Positions 7,895-17,441 of a stretch of DNA of 64,000 bases are shown here, piece after piece. The stretch's first letter is position 1, and every line of letters begins with the position of its first letter. The DNA is from an uncultured Lachnospiraceae bacterium (lineage in GTDB: Bacteria; Bacillota; Clostridia; Lachnospirales; Lachnospiraceae): the NCBI GenBank assembly GCA_910579805.1, contig CAJTWM010000001.1, positions 248,001-312,000 on the forward strand, written 5' to 3'. The notes beneath the pieces are model-generated. The model saw nothing but the letters and a program-made list of their open reading frames with translations, had not been told where the DNA came from and ran no database searches. The position numbers were made by a program, and so were the translations under genes.

Positions 7895-9073
7895 TCACTT
7901 CTCAACTGCCACCGGAATAAAAAACTTGTCCACGATCTCCCTAATCGCACCGTCTCCGCCTTTTTTCTCCGTCACATAGTCCGCAGCCTGTTTAGCCTCT
8001 GCCTGCGCGTCCGCCACGCTGAAACTAAGGCCGACCGCCTTTAAGACCTCTACATCGTTAATATCGTCCCCCACATACGCTACCTGATCCAAGCTGACAC
8101 AGTATTTTTCACAAATCTCTTTTACTACGGAAAGTTTATCGACGATACCGCAATGCACTTCCTGCATCTTTAGCTTTTCCGCACGCCTGCGTACTAAGTT
8201 TCTGTCTTCTCCCGTAATAATCCCAATGATGAAATTCCTTTCCCTAAGAAGCCGGAATCCCATCCCGTCCCTTGTATTGAATTTTTTGATCTCGTCTCCC
8301 TGTTCGGTATAATACATCCCGCCGTCCGTCAGGCATCCGTCGCTGTCCGTCAGGAAAATCTTTATCTTTGCCGCCTTTTCTTTCAGGCTGTTTTCTTCGG
8401 AAACGAACCCGTTCTTTTTCATTAACGCCTCAATAATAATCCAGTCGCTGATTTCATCGATTTCAAAAAAGGTATCCTCTTTCATCTCCACCGCTTTGAT
8501 TCGTCCCGACACTCTGTTTTGACTCTGCAAAAGGTCTTTTCTGCTTGTCATGTAAAAAGCGCCGTTCTCTACCAAATATCCGTCAAACTCCTGCCGTCTG
8601 GGACGATGGTACACATCATAATTGGAAGGCTTGGCATATCCTCTTTCATCCGTCCGCCAATGGAAACGCTTCTGCCTTACCACCGACAATACGCTGTCCG
8701 TATCCTCTTCGTCAAAAAGCGTAAATCCTTTTTCCAAATCTTCCCCCGTAAGCATCGGGGAAGTGGCCTGAATCAGCACAATATTGTCAAAGGCCCTCTC
8801 CGTGGCAAATTCTAACATGGCCGACTCGGTAGACGCCGTATCGGAGGCCGATTCCCTGCTTCTTCCGATCACCTCTACCTTATCCATTCCAAATGATTCC
8901 ACCGTTTCTTTGATCCGGCCGCTGTCCGTGGCCACATATACTTTATCGATCCTTTTACAGTCACAGGCCGCCTTTACCGTCCAATACACCAGCGGTTTCC
9001 CGCACATCGGCCGGATATTTTTCAATGGAATGGACTTGCTGCCTCCTCTGACCGGAATAAATGCTACGTTCAT
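7895..9073 (-). CDS. CMP-nonulosonate synthetase fused to HAD phosphatase
   Basis: Two-domain protein of 392 residues. Residues 1-220 form a NeuA-type cytidylyltransferase that activates a nonulosonic acid with CTP: RGGSKSIPLKNI (9-20), IQATSP (101-106), FEIDEISDW (203-211). Residues 237-390 form a KdsC-like HAD phosphatase: TDSDGCLTDG (242-251), TGED (287-290) and GDDIND (335-340), the expected nucleophile Asp, Ser/Thr region and Mg-binding Asp pair. The same order of domains occurs in animal CMP-sialate synthetases. A phosphatase domain suggests the upstream synthase may make a 9-phosphate (as for Neu5Ac-9-P or KDN-9-P). GGAG precedes the ATG. The synthase partner is probably the SAF-less NeuB at 2792-3664. 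Confidence 0.9.
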   Translation of the reverse strand: MNVAFIPVRGGSKSIPLKNIRPMCGKPLVYWTVKAACDCKRIDKVYVATDSGRIKETVESFGMDKVEVIGRSRESASDTASTESAMLEFATERAFDNIVLIQATSPMLTGEDLEKGFTLFDEEDTDSVLSVVRQKRFHWRTDERGYAKPSNYDVYHRPRRQEFDGYLVENGAFYMTSRKDLLQSQNRVSGRIKAVEMKEDTFFEIDEISDWIIIEALMKKNGFVSEENSLKEKAAKIKIFLTDSDGCLTDGGMYYTEQGDEIKKFNTRDGMGFRLLRERNFIIGIITGEDRNLVRRRAEKLKMQEVHCGIVDKLSVVKEICEKYCVSLDQVAYVGDDINDVEVLKAVGLSFSVADAQAEAKQAADYVTEKKGGDGAIREIVDKFFIPVAVEK

Positions 9074-9172
9074 TTTTTACTCCATTTCTGCGCCGTTTTT
9101 CTGTATAAATCCATAAACAGATTACGAGTTTGCGGCAAACGGCGCGCAGACGCAAATCTCATGATAAATCAT

Positions 9173-9991
9173 TCAAAAACTGCAGATCCTCTTTCCCGTC
9201 ACATGGAACAATACTTTACTGAGCAGGTTGACCAGCCGTTTCGTCCCGTCTTTTCCCGTTTCTTCCGCACGTTTATAGGCCTTGTATACCAAACGGCACC
9301 ATGCGGTGTTCAGCCTGCTTACGCCGATCTCTTTCTGTAAAAGATAGATCTCCCGTTTTCTTGCCGCATTGTCCAGTCCCGTCTTGTTATCCTCGTACAT
9401 ACGGTACGCCGCGAAGCATTTTTCCGTAAAACGGAACACGGCGCGCTCCTGAAGGGCAATAAAAAATTTCCAGTCAAATACATAGTGGTATTTGATATCC
9501 AAAAGCAGATCCGGCTGCCGTCTCCAAAATACGGCGGGCTGTAAAATATAATACCATCTGGACAGCACCCATGGTTTTACTTTTCTGTTACAGGGAATCG
9601 GTTCCGTAAAATTTTTATTTCTGTCGCAGTAGTATCCGTCTCCTAAAAGCGCAGACATTTCCCGATCCTTTTCAAACCGTTCCGCCACATAGGCAAAAAC
9701 GTCGTCGGAATAATAAAAATCGTCCGAATTGATCCAGCATACAATATCCCCCGTCGCCCTTTGGAATCCTTTATTGATCGCATCCGCCTGCCCCCTGTCC
9801 TTTTCCCTTATATAAACGATATAAGGATACCGTTCCATGTACGTTCGGACTATTTCCTCCGTTCCGTCCTCCGAGCAGTTATCTACAATAATATACTCGA
9901 TATTCTGATAGGATTGGTTCACTACGGATTCTATCGTATCTTTTATAAACTCCGCCTGATTAAAGGTCGGCGTTATTACCGTAATTTTCAT
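9173..9991 (-). CDS. GT2-family glycosyltransferase
   Basis: GT-A fold enzyme of 272 residues that transfers a sugar from a nucleotide donor. The N-terminus TVITPTFNQ, VDNCSEDGT (36-44) and the metal-binding NSDD (88-91) are canonical, and DRGQADAINKGF (65-76) is the usual block before the DxD. No membrane segments. The start at 9991 is served by the GGGAG of SD-hairpin copy 3. It lies between the ABC exporter and the CMP-nonulosonate synthetase genes and is likely in the same transcript. Donor and linkage cannot be read from the sequence. Confidence 0.88.
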   Translation of the reverse strand: MKITVITPTFNQAEFIKDTIESVVNQSYQNIEYIIVDNCSEDGTEEIVRTYMERYPYIVYIREKDRGQADAINKGFQRATGDIVCWINSDDFYYSDDVFAYVAERFEKDREMSALLGDGYYCDRNKNFTEPIPCNRKVKPWVLSRWYYILQPAVFWRRQPDLLLDIKYHYVFDWKFFIALQERAVFRFTEKCFAAYRMYEDNKTGLDNAARKREIYLLQKEIGVSRLNTAWCRLVYKAYKRAEETGKDGTKRLVNLLSKVLFHVTGKRICSF

Positions 9992-10001
9992 ATTTACACC
10001 C

Positions 10002-10038
10002 TAACTCCCATCTGCCTGCTTCAGCAGGCATATCAATC
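10002..10038 (-). repeat. SD-hairpin repeat, copy 3
   Basis: Minus-strand GATTGATATG, a perfect 6-bp stem GCCTGC / GCAGGC closing a TGAA loop, then AGATGGGAGTTAGG about ten bases before the ATG at 9991. Lies between the ABC exporter and the GT2 gene. Confidence 0.75.
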
Positions 10039-10071
10039 AGCTTTTCCCGTTCCTGTCCGACCTTTCGTCTC

Positions 10072-11841
10072 CTATGGCATCCCTTTCTCCAGAGATACTT
10101 TCCGGTTCTCGACTTTATAAACCATATCGCAGTTCTCAATAGTAGAAAGTCTGTGCGCTATCATGATCATAGTCTTATTCCCATGCAGGCCGTCTATCGC
10201 TTTCATCACTTCTTTTTCCGTTTCATTGTCCAGCGCTGAAGTCGCCTCGTCAAAAACCAGAATCTCAGGATTCCTGTACAGCGCCCTTGCAATACCGATC
10301 CTCTGTCTCTGCCCGCCGGAAAGACAGACGCCTCTTTCTCCCACGACCATGTCCAGCCCCTCTGCCGAGCTTTCTACAAATTCCTTCAGGCTCGCCTCCT
10401 CTAACGCTTTCCACACCCGCTTATCGTCTATCTCCTTTTTGTCTACTCCGAACGCAATATTATTTCTGATCGTATCGTCGATCAAAAAAATACTTTGGGG
10501 AATATAACCGATTTTATCATGCCAGCCTTTTGCGCACTCGGAAATATCCTTATCGTCTACAAGAATCCTCCCCCTGACCGGCTTCTGAAGTCCCAAAATC
10601 AAATCCGCAAGCGTCGTTTTACCGCCCCCGGACGAACCGATAAAAGCAACGGATTTTCCTTTCGGTATTGTGACAACCACATCCTTCAACACATAATTGT
10701 CCGCCCCTTCATAAGCAAAGTCCACATGTTCCACAAGAATCTTGTCCCGAAATTCCACTGCGTCAGGCTTTTTATCGTCTCCCTCCTGCTTCTGAAGCTC
10801 CTCTATTTCCATCATATCCGTATAGACCAAATCTACAGAAGCTTTATAAAACATGATCGTATTGATATAAGTATACATTTGGTTCACGGTCGGAAGCAGT
10901 TTATAAGCCGCCGATACAAAGACCGCAAGCTGCGGCACGATGACTTCATAATTGCTGTTATATCGGATGCAAAGCGCCATATAGCTCATGATTCCGATAA
11001 TGACCACCGTCTCGATCAGATATTTGGGAAACATATTCGCCATACGGAATTTATAATTGTTTCCCACATATTTACTGCATACTTCGTCATATTTGTCCGT
11101 AAAATACCCTTCCGTATTCAGAATCTTAATTTCTTTGATCCCTTCAAAAGACTGCTGAAGGTAATGGATCAGCGACGCCTGATAATTTTGGTTTTTCTTT
11201 CCCAGACTGCGCATGGATTTCTGCAATATTTTTACGATTCCTCCCGCGCAGAACAACAAACATACCACAACTACCAACGTCATGACAAGATTGGTCTTTG
11301 CAAGATATACCATAATGCATACTGCGGTAATTGCCTGTGAAACCAAAAGGCAGAGACTATAGATCACTTCATACAGGTTATTCGTATCTTCGTTGACGCT
11401 CCGGATCAGATCCGGCGTTTTCCGCCTGACAAAAAAAGGATAGGGCTGTCTCATATAAACCTTTAACAGTTTCATGGCGAAATTTCTCCGCACACTTGCC
11501 GCATAACGGTAAACATAACCGTACATCCAGATCAAATACAGATTTTTTACGATATAGATCCCGATGGTACACAAGATCAGCACAATGATCACGGAATCGT
11601 CGCTCTCCAACCCAAACAGCCGCATAATGATCCTGCAATAAAAACTGTCTTCCGCCGTCCCCTGCCCAAGCGTCAAATTAATGATCGGCAAAATAATGGA
11701 AACTCCGATAAGCTCCGCCGCCGCGCTGACCACGCTGAGCAGCATGATCAACACCGTCTGCCATTTTTCACGGCTGTCCAATAACTGCAGCAGTTTTCCT
11801 ACCAGATTTTGAGGCTTGTTTTTCATATGCATTTTAACCAT
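10072..11841 (-). CDS. ABC exporter, lipid-linked glycan flippase type (MsbA/PglK-like)
   Basis: Half-transporter of 589 residues: six membrane helices in residues ~20-330, then an ATPase domain. The Walker A is GSSGGGKTT, the signature LSGGQRQRIGIARAL and the Walker B ILVFDEATSALD. Fused membrane and ATPase domains of this size are typical of MsbA and of PglK, which flips lipid-linked oligosaccharides. The setting among glycosyltransferases favours a flippase. The ATG at 11841 overlaps the stop of the upstream GT-C-like gene by 8 bases, so translation is coupled; two further Met codons follow within six residues. It is one of three such exporters in the window (also 31301 and 61563), all of similar architecture. 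Confidence 0.88.
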   Translation of the reverse strand: MVKMHMKNKPQNLVGKLLQLLDSREKWQTVLIMLLSVVSAAAELIGVSIILPIINLTLGQGTAEDSFYCRIIMRLFGLESDDSVIIVLILCTIGIYIVKNLYLIWMYGYVYRYAASVRRNFAMKLLKVYMRQPYPFFVRRKTPDLIRSVNEDTNNLYEVIYSLCLLVSQAITAVCIMVYLAKTNLVMTLVVVVCLLFCAGGIVKILQKSMRSLGKKNQNYQASLIHYLQQSFEGIKEIKILNTEGYFTDKYDEVCSKYVGNNYKFRMANMFPKYLIETVVIIGIMSYMALCIRYNSNYEVIVPQLAVFVSAAYKLLPTVNQMYTYINTIMFYKASVDLVYTDMMEIEELQKQEGDDKKPDAVEFRDKILVEHVDFAYEGADNYVLKDVVVTIPKGKSVAFIGSSGGGKTTLADLILGLQKPVRGRILVDDKDISECAKGWHDKIGYIPQSIFLIDDTIRNNIAFGVDKKEIDDKRVWKALEEASLKEFVESSAEGLDMVVGERGVCLSGGQRQRIGIARALYRNPEILVFDEATSALDNETEKEVMKAIDGLHGNKTMIMIAHRLSTIENCDMVYKVENRKVSLEKGMP

Positions 11842-13396
11842 GCCTTTCTCTATTCATAAAATACCGTAACTTTTCAATCAATCCGAAATATAAATTTTTT
11901 AATCCGATCCCTCCAAGCAAAAGATAAACCGGAGTATATAAGAACAGATATCTTGCCCGCGCTTCAAACAGCAGAAGGAAAAGCGTAAGCCCCAATACCG
12001 CCAAGGCAGGTACAACAAACTCCATTCTGTTGCGGTCGAACACGATCCCTACGCAGCCGGCCAGCGTCAGTATCCAAATTCCCTGACAGAAGGTGGAATA
12101 CGCACGGTGATATTTACCATCAGGATAATAAATATCCCTCAGAAAAATACTCAATCTGTCTTCCCGAAGGGAGACGTCCTTAAAGAACTCTCCTTCATAA
12201 GCCCAGCTAAAAGTTCCGTTATCATAGTTCACCATATTTTTGATCAGATAAAACTTGATATTTCCCGTTATCCCTCTGGCAAGGACTCTTTCCTTCGCAA
12301 CGCGGAGATCGTTTTCTATCTTTTCTCCTTTTGTATCAAACTGCAGGGTAAAGCTCCGGTCCGTTCCGCTGAACACACCGTAAGTATTGTCATTCTGTCC
12401 AAGCATCAGATAATGCGCGATTGGCAGATCCTTATCCCGATCCGGCAGAAAACCCATATATTTTTCCGCATAAATAGAAAAACCGATTCCAAGCAGACAG
12501 CCGACACCTAAAAAGAGCAGTTCAACTAATGTTTTTTTTCTGTCTTTTTTCTCCAAAAAATGGATGAGCAGGATCAAAACGATCGCGATCGTTATAATGG
12601 ACGCCGTCGGCTTGATCTCATATCCGAATTTACTTAGAAACCCTATTCCTATCCATTTTGCCGCTTTCCCTGATAATTTTTCAGGCGACAGCAGATAGAG
12701 ATAAAAAATAACGATAGGAAACCAGATCGCATAGACGTCGGAATAAGGCACGCACATCCAAGGGGACAGCCCAATCAGAGCCGTAAATATGCACCATGTA
12801 ACCAAAGCAGTTTTTACCGACTTAGAAAGCTTGCAGACAATAGCAAAAACCAAAAAGCCGGAGACATTAATCAGCATTGCGCCAATGCAGCATAAAATAG
12901 GATAATAACTTCTTATTCCGATCAAATATAAAACCCTGCATATATTGGCAAACACAAAAGTCAGCATGATATTGTTAGGAGAAATCGCAAAATACTCATG
13001 CGCCCCTAATAGCGTTCCCTCCTCCGCCCGATGCACGGCGTCATAATACACACAAGTAACGTCCCATCCGGTCTCAAACCAAATATGTTTTATAATAATG
13101 ATCTGGATTCCATAGACCAGCACGGACGCCGCCGCCATGATGAAAAACAGTTTCTTTTTATCTATAACCGCCTCCGCCTTCCAGATACATTTCAGCAGTA
13201 AAAAAATACCGAAAGAGCAAAAAAATGCCAAAAGAAAATATAAGACATTATTTTCCGCCGTCCGGTTCATTACCGGGACAAAAATGATCCTCTTTAAAAA
13301 AAATATGCAAAAAACCGTCACTGAGATCACAATACCAAACGTAACGAGAATTGCTTTATAAAAAAAACTTTTTCCGCCTTCCATTATTTTTTTCAC
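11834..13396 (-). CDS. GT-C-like polytopic membrane protein
   Basis: Membrane protein of 520 residues with about a dozen hydrophobic segments. An ETGWDVTCVYYDA stretch after the early helices resembles the acidic first loop of GT39/ArnT-like enzymes. The long C-terminal hydrophilic loop contains PDRDKDLPIAHYLMLGQND. The start is taken as GTG at 13396 because GGAGG stands six bases upstream, giving MKKIMEGGKSFF; the longer frame to 13462 lacks a ribosome site. Its stop overlaps the ABC exporter start. Probable role: adding a sugar from a polyprenyl-phosphate donor outside the membrane. A polymerase role is possible but no ligase motif is evident. Confidence 0.65.
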   Translation of the reverse strand: MKKIMEGGKSFFYKAILVTFGIVISVTVFCIFFLKRIIFVPVMNRTAENNVLYFLLAFFCSFGIFLLLKCIWKAEAVIDKKKLFFIMAAASVLVYGIQIIIIKHIWFETGWDVTCVYYDAVHRAEEGTLLGAHEYFAISPNNIMLTFVFANICRVLYLIGIRSYYPILCCIGAMLINVSGFLVFAIVCKLSKSVKTALVTWCIFTALIGLSPWMCVPYSDVYAIWFPIVIFYLYLLSPEKLSGKAAKWIGIGFLSKFGYEIKPTASIITIAIVLILLIHFLEKKDRKKTLVELLFLGVGCLLGIGFSIYAEKYMGFLPDRDKDLPIAHYLMLGQNDNTYGVFSGTDRSFTLQFDTKGEKIENDLRVAKERVLARGITGNIKFYLIKNMVNYDNGTFSWAYEGEFFKDVSLREDRLSIFLRDIYYPDGKYHRAYSTFCQGIWILTLAGCVGIVFDRNRMEFVVPALAVLGLTLFLLLFEARARYLFLYTPVYLLLGGIGLKNLYFGLIEKLRYFMNRERHG

Positions 13397-13533
13397 TGCC
13401 GTCCTCCATTTTTGCTGCACCTGTAAATTATATTGGTTCACAGATCCAACAATCGGAAACATTTACTCTTCGCTTTGATTTCCGTTTTCACAACACATAT
13501 ACCTGCATTTTTACATTTTATCAATAACAGCAT

Positions 13534-15237
13534 TTAGTTGTCAATAAATGCACTTTTCTCCATTACCTCAAAATCTGCTCCGTTCAGATAATAATTGGTA
13601 TTTCTCATATCTTCATTTTTCTCAAATTCTTTTATAAAATCCATAGTTTGAGTATTTAATTCCTTAACAGAACTGCCTTCCATCATTTTTTCATCGAATT
13701 TCCAGTTTATTTCTATCATTTTTTCACTGAACCGATCCAATTGCTGGTTGATCCTCCTACTCAAATAATTAAATACCAGCTTCGCCCTATCCTTCTGTTC
13801 TTCTGTCAAAGTCTGCAGTTCCTCCACCCGGTCCAACGTCCTTTCATATTCTTCTTTTGTAAAAGCATCCGTCGTATATCCAAGTCCTGAGTATATTGCA
13901 TTGCCCGTAAGAATCACAGGAATCCCCAAACAGGCATACTCGCTTCCGGCATTACCATAAATAGTAACGACAACATCCGCTATTTCCCCTACCAATGCGC
14001 TGTTATACTCGTCAGGAAATAAATACAGGTTTTTTGATTTATATTTTTCATACAAATTTTCTAAAACACATCCTTCCCCATATTTGAGTGCCGCTACCGG
14101 ATGTACTTTAATGATCCAATTGGCATTTTCTTTATTTCTCACATATTTCATAGTCTCTTCCATCCATGTATAAGTATCCTGATAAGCCTGCCTGCTGCAT
14201 CTATGCGCACTTTCGGACAAAGTATGGGCGCAAAAAACAACATTCTTTTTCTGCGGATCAAGTCCCATAACAGAAATCAGTTTTTCCCGATTCCCTTCTT
14301 TTTTTCCGGTAAATGCCGCCTTACTGTCACGCACGTCTCCATTTTTCCCTTGAAACCTTGCCTCTAAAGCAGCCCCTGCCTGTTTGGTATATTCCGCCCT
14401 TTCCTTGACTGACATCTGTTTCAGCCTTTGAAGCATGATCGCTTTATCCAAATCCGGCCAATGAACCGTCCCCTTCATATTATCCAAAGACAGCATCCTG
14501 CCGTCCATAGTGCAATTAATAACACGGTTGACCCGTTTCCTCATATATTCTACTATCATGCCTTCATCATATATTAAATCGTCAAAAATATAACAGACAG
14601 GGCGGTAGTTCTTATAAACCTTATCCAAGGAATTCATAAACCAATAAGTTGTAAAAACCTTTTTAAAGCATATCTTATTTCTTGCACTGCGAATGGTATA
14701 AATATCCTGATTTGTCCGTATTACTGTATCATACATAAATTGTCCGATATTGCCGCCTTTATATTTTTTCTTTATCATTTGTTTTCCCGTACCTTCAAAT
14801 AAAAAGAAAAAGGCTGCCTGAAAAAGTCCATAAAAGCACCCTAATATGTTTTCAAACATTTCTTTCTTTAATGACAAAAAACCAAAGCCATATGAAGCAT
14901 AAAGCTTTTCCAGGTTTTCATTATATTCCCAGTCCGTTACAATCGGCCTGATTCCCGTTTTATCTTGAATGCCTTTTGCATAAAGAAGTTTCTGTTCCAG
15001 CCAAGGCATCCACTTTTCCACCATAAAAAGACCAATAAAGAGAGTTTGCTTTTTATATCCTTCACCCGCGCCGGCAGTCAGGACCGCTTTTTTTTCAGTC
15101 TTTGAATCTGTCGTTTTTCCTGTTTCCAAATTCCAAATTTTCTGATTTGCTTTACAAAAATCCTGCAAAACCTGCTCGTCCACATCAAATTTCCCAAGAA
15201 GCTTTTTTCCAAAAACTTTCTTTATTATCCGAAACAT
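13534..15237 (-). CDS. Capsule polysaccharide biosynthesis-type glycosyltransferase (KpsS/LipB-like)
   Basis: Soluble protein of 567 residues. The C-terminal half has the marks of capsule synthesis enzymes: VVFCAHTLSESAHR, WIIKVHPVA and later TIYGNAGSEYACLGIPVIL, a GT-B-like nucleotide-binding half where His and the Gly-Ser-Glu block bind the sugar nucleotide. Known relatives add Kdo or other acidic sugars to capsule lipid or chain. The N-terminal 300 residues are not recognisable. The gene and the GT2 upstream are visibly richer in A and T than the rest (a hand count of bases 14761-14820 gives 18 of 60 G+C), which may mark a later acquisition. With a nonulosonate pathway nearby, transfer of such a sugar is possible but unproven. 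Confidence 0.65.
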   Translation of the reverse strand: MFRIIKKVFGKKLLGKFDVDEQVLQDFCKANQKIWNLETGKTTDSKTEKKAVLTAGAGEGYKKQTLFIGLFMVEKWMPWLEQKLLYAKGIQDKTGIRPIVTDWEYNENLEKLYASYGFGFLSLKKEMFENILGCFYGLFQAAFFFLFEGTGKQMIKKKYKGGNIGQFMYDTVIRTNQDIYTIRSARNKICFKKVFTTYWFMNSLDKVYKNYRPVCYIFDDLIYDEGMIVEYMRKRVNRVINCTMDGRMLSLDNMKGTVHWPDLDKAIMLQRLKQMSVKERAEYTKQAGAALEARFQGKNGDVRDSKAAFTGKKEGNREKLISVMGLDPQKKNVVFCAHTLSESAHRCSRQAYQDTYTWMEETMKYVRNKENANWIIKVHPVAALKYGEGCVLENLYEKYKSKNLYLFPDEYNSALVGEIADVVVTIYGNAGSEYACLGIPVILTGNAIYSGLGYTTDAFTKEEYERTLDRVEELQTLTEEQKDRAKLVFNYLSRRINQQLDRFSEKMIEINWKFDEKMMEGSSVKELNTQTMDFIKEFEKNEDMRNTNYYLNGADFEVMEKSAFIDN

Positions 15238-15264
15238 TAAAATTCCCTGTGCCTTTCTTATTTT

Positions 15265-16065
15265 TTATATAATCGCCCTCACATCTATCAGCCGTTTTTT
15301 TCGGTACGCAATATCATAAAAGTGCAAAGAAAGTAACAGCGGCTTTCTAAGCAATTTACACTTCCATGTTTTTTTCCCAATTTCCGCATAATAATTCGCC
15401 ATCTGTGCCGTTTTTTGTTCTTCATGGACACGAAAATTTGCCAATATGGCATTCACTGTATAAAGCGGTTCATATTTCGCCAAATTCATCCACAAAAAAT
15501 AATCGCCCGCATATTGATATTTTTCCAGAATTTTCCCTCCGGCTCTATCCCAGATCTGCTTTGTCCAAAAGGTAGATTCCTGTTGAATAAATCCCAAAAT
15601 CCTTCCCTCATAATACCCTTTTTTTAAATAGCGCTTCGAATAAACAAATGGGCTGTCTGTCATAATATACTGAATCTCCCCGCCTTCCCAAGTCAAATTA
15701 ACTGCCGGGATTCCTGTAATCCATTGCACGTTTTTTCGTTCAAATGCCCATTTTGCTACTCTGAGTGTCCATGGCATATATCTGTCATCCGCATTCAGCC
15801 AGGACAAAACTTTCCCTTCAGCCATAGAAAATCCCTTATTTATTGCATCATACATTCCATGATCTTTTTCCGATATAAAATGCATAGGATAACTGCCTTC
15901 ATAAGATTTTACAATGTCCATTGTCCGGTCTGTAGAACCGCCGTCTATAATGATATGCTCATAGTTTTGATAATCCTGTTTTTTTATGGATAGAATGCAT
16001 TCTTCTATATATCTTTCACAATTATAAACCGGAGTGACAATTGAAAAAAAAGGTTTTTCATGCAT
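15265..16065 (-). CDS. GT2-family glycosyltransferase
   Basis: GT-A enzyme of 266 residues. SIVTPVYNCERYIE at the start, DGGSTDRT (41-48), EKDHGMYDAINKG (67-79) and NADD (91-94) are canonical for the WcaA-like group of GT2. AAGGA lies nine bases upstream of the ATG, and the stop of the upstream GT4 gene is three bases away, so the two are coupled. Shares the A+T-rich composition of the following capsule-type gene. Acceptor unknown. Confidence 0.88.
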   Translation of the reverse strand: MHEKPFFSIVTPVYNCERYIEECILSIKKQDYQNYEHIIIDGGSTDRTMDIVKSYEGSYPMHFISEKDHGMYDAINKGFSMAEGKVLSWLNADDRYMPWTLRVAKWAFERKNVQWITGIPAVNLTWEGGEIQYIMTDSPFVYSKRYLKKGYYEGRILGFIQQESTFWTKQIWDRAGGKILEKYQYAGDYFLWMNLAKYEPLYTVNAILANFRVHEEQKTAQMANYYAEIGKKTWKCKLLRKPLLLSLHFYDIAYRKKRLIDVRAII

Positions 16066-16068
16066 CTC

Positions 16069-17304
16069 TTACAATTCCTTTCCGTATATCTCCATCATTT
16101 TCCCATAAACGACTTTTTCCGTAAAAAACTTCTCATAAGTCGTTTCTGCCTGTCTTTTCATCTTTTCCTTCTCTTCCTTTGATAACGCAGAAAAACTACG
16201 GAGTTTCTTGTATAAATCGTTTGCGTTCCCCGTTTGGAACAAAAAGCCGCTCTCCCCGTCTGCCAATTTTTCCGACAGATTCGGCGTATCGCTGGCAATC
16301 ACCGGAACGGCGCAGGCAAGGCTTTCCACCACCGTCATAGGAAAGCCTTCATACCAAAGAGAAGGATACAAAACGGCCTGCGCGTCCCGAATCAGTTCCA
16401 ATGTCCGGACATGATCCGTAAATCCAAGGCAACGCACATGCTCCATGTGGTTTTTCTCAATGTATTCCTTCACCTGCTCTTCATCCGGCCCGGTTCCCAA
16501 GAGAAGCAGTTGAGGCAGTTTAATTTGTCCGTTTTCCTGCCGGCTTTCCTCTTCCCATTTTTGAAAAGCCTCCAACAGCACAAAAATCCCCTTTACCTTT
16601 TCTAGTCTTGCCGCATAAAGAAAATAAGGGCCTGCCGTTTCCCGTTTTCCCTCTTTCCTGCCGGCTGCCGCTTTTTCCCCTCTAAGTTCCAGATAATTCG
16701 GCTTCACATAAATCTTTTCCTTCGGCGCTACGGAAACGATCTTTTCTTTATTAAACTCCGTCAGTGCGATATAGGCATCCGGTTTCCTAAACGTGCCCAG
16801 TATCCTGTGTACCTTTAAGGTAACCGCTACCGCCGCCGTCTGCGCCTTAGAACCCCTGTAGCAGCCATGTCTGACTCCCTGCCAGATTCCTTTTTGCAGG
16901 CAGTCCTCGCAAATATGCCCGTTTCTGTAAAACAATGCATTAGGACAGACAAGCCTGAAATTATGGACTGTCTGAATCAGCTTTACTTTCTCTTTTTTCG
17001 CCGCAAAATAGCAGGCGTAACTAATTAACGGCAAAGTATTGTGTACATGTACGATCTCAATACGCTCCCTGCGGATCAGTTCCCGTATTTCCCGATAAGA
17101 ACGAAAAGAAAATACAGTGGTAAAGGGCAGGAAGAGTTTTTTCCATACCGGCGCGGTCCTCAGTTCGTCATTGCTCCGCACATAAAAAAATACGGAATGC
17201 CCATGCTTTTTTAACAGCTCTGCATCCTGCTTTACGACCGTATCTTCTCCGCCCGCATACTGATATTCGTTATGCACAAGCAGCACCCTGTATTTTTTTT
17301 CCAT
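16069..17304 (-). CDS. GT4-family glycosyltransferase
   Basis: GT-B retaining glycosyltransferase of 411 residues. The N-terminal domain begins RVLLVHNEYQYAGGEDT, and the C-terminal donor-binding domain contains FLYAARLEKVKG, LLLGTGPDEE and the E-x7-E block YEGFPMTVVES. A CPNALFYRNGHICEDCLQKG stretch holds four Cys and is common in one GT4 subgroup. The start is chosen at 17304 because GGGAG stands just upstream; the Met four codons earlier has no such site. That upstream sequence (CATACGGATGGGAG) equals the tail of the SD-hairpin repeat without its stem. Donor unknown. Confidence 0.88.
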   Translation of the reverse strand: MEKKYRVLLVHNEYQYAGGEDTVVKQDAELLKKHGHSVFFYVRSNDELRTAPVWKKLFLPFTTVFSFRSYREIRELIRRERIEIVHVHNTLPLISYACYFAAKKEKVKLIQTVHNFRLVCPNALFYRNGHICEDCLQKGIWQGVRHGCYRGSKAQTAAVAVTLKVHRILGTFRKPDAYIALTEFNKEKIVSVAPKEKIYVKPNYLELRGEKAAAGRKEGKRETAGPYFLYAARLEKVKGIFVLLEAFQKWEEESRQENGQIKLPQLLLLGTGPDEEQVKEYIEKNHMEHVRCLGFTDHVRTLELIRDAQAVLYPSLWYEGFPMTVVESLACAVPVIASDTPNLSEKLADGESGFLFQTGNANDLYKKLRSFSALSKEEKEKMKRQAETTYEKFFTEKVVYGKMMEIYGKEL

Positions 17305-17441
17305 ACCCGCTCCCATCCGTATGTGTTCCGTGTCCTGTTTGTTCTGCCGCCACTTTTCCCTATGCGGCTCATCATACCCGTTTCGCCGTTACGCCTGCGG
17401 CATTTCCGTTCTATCCTTTCCGTCATTCCAAAGAAAGCCCG

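Noticed and set aside
10495..11340. Plus-strand open frame of 281 codons opposite the ABC exporter
   Set aside because: Antisense to the membrane domain of a clear ABC exporter; His- and Phe-rich and without motifs.
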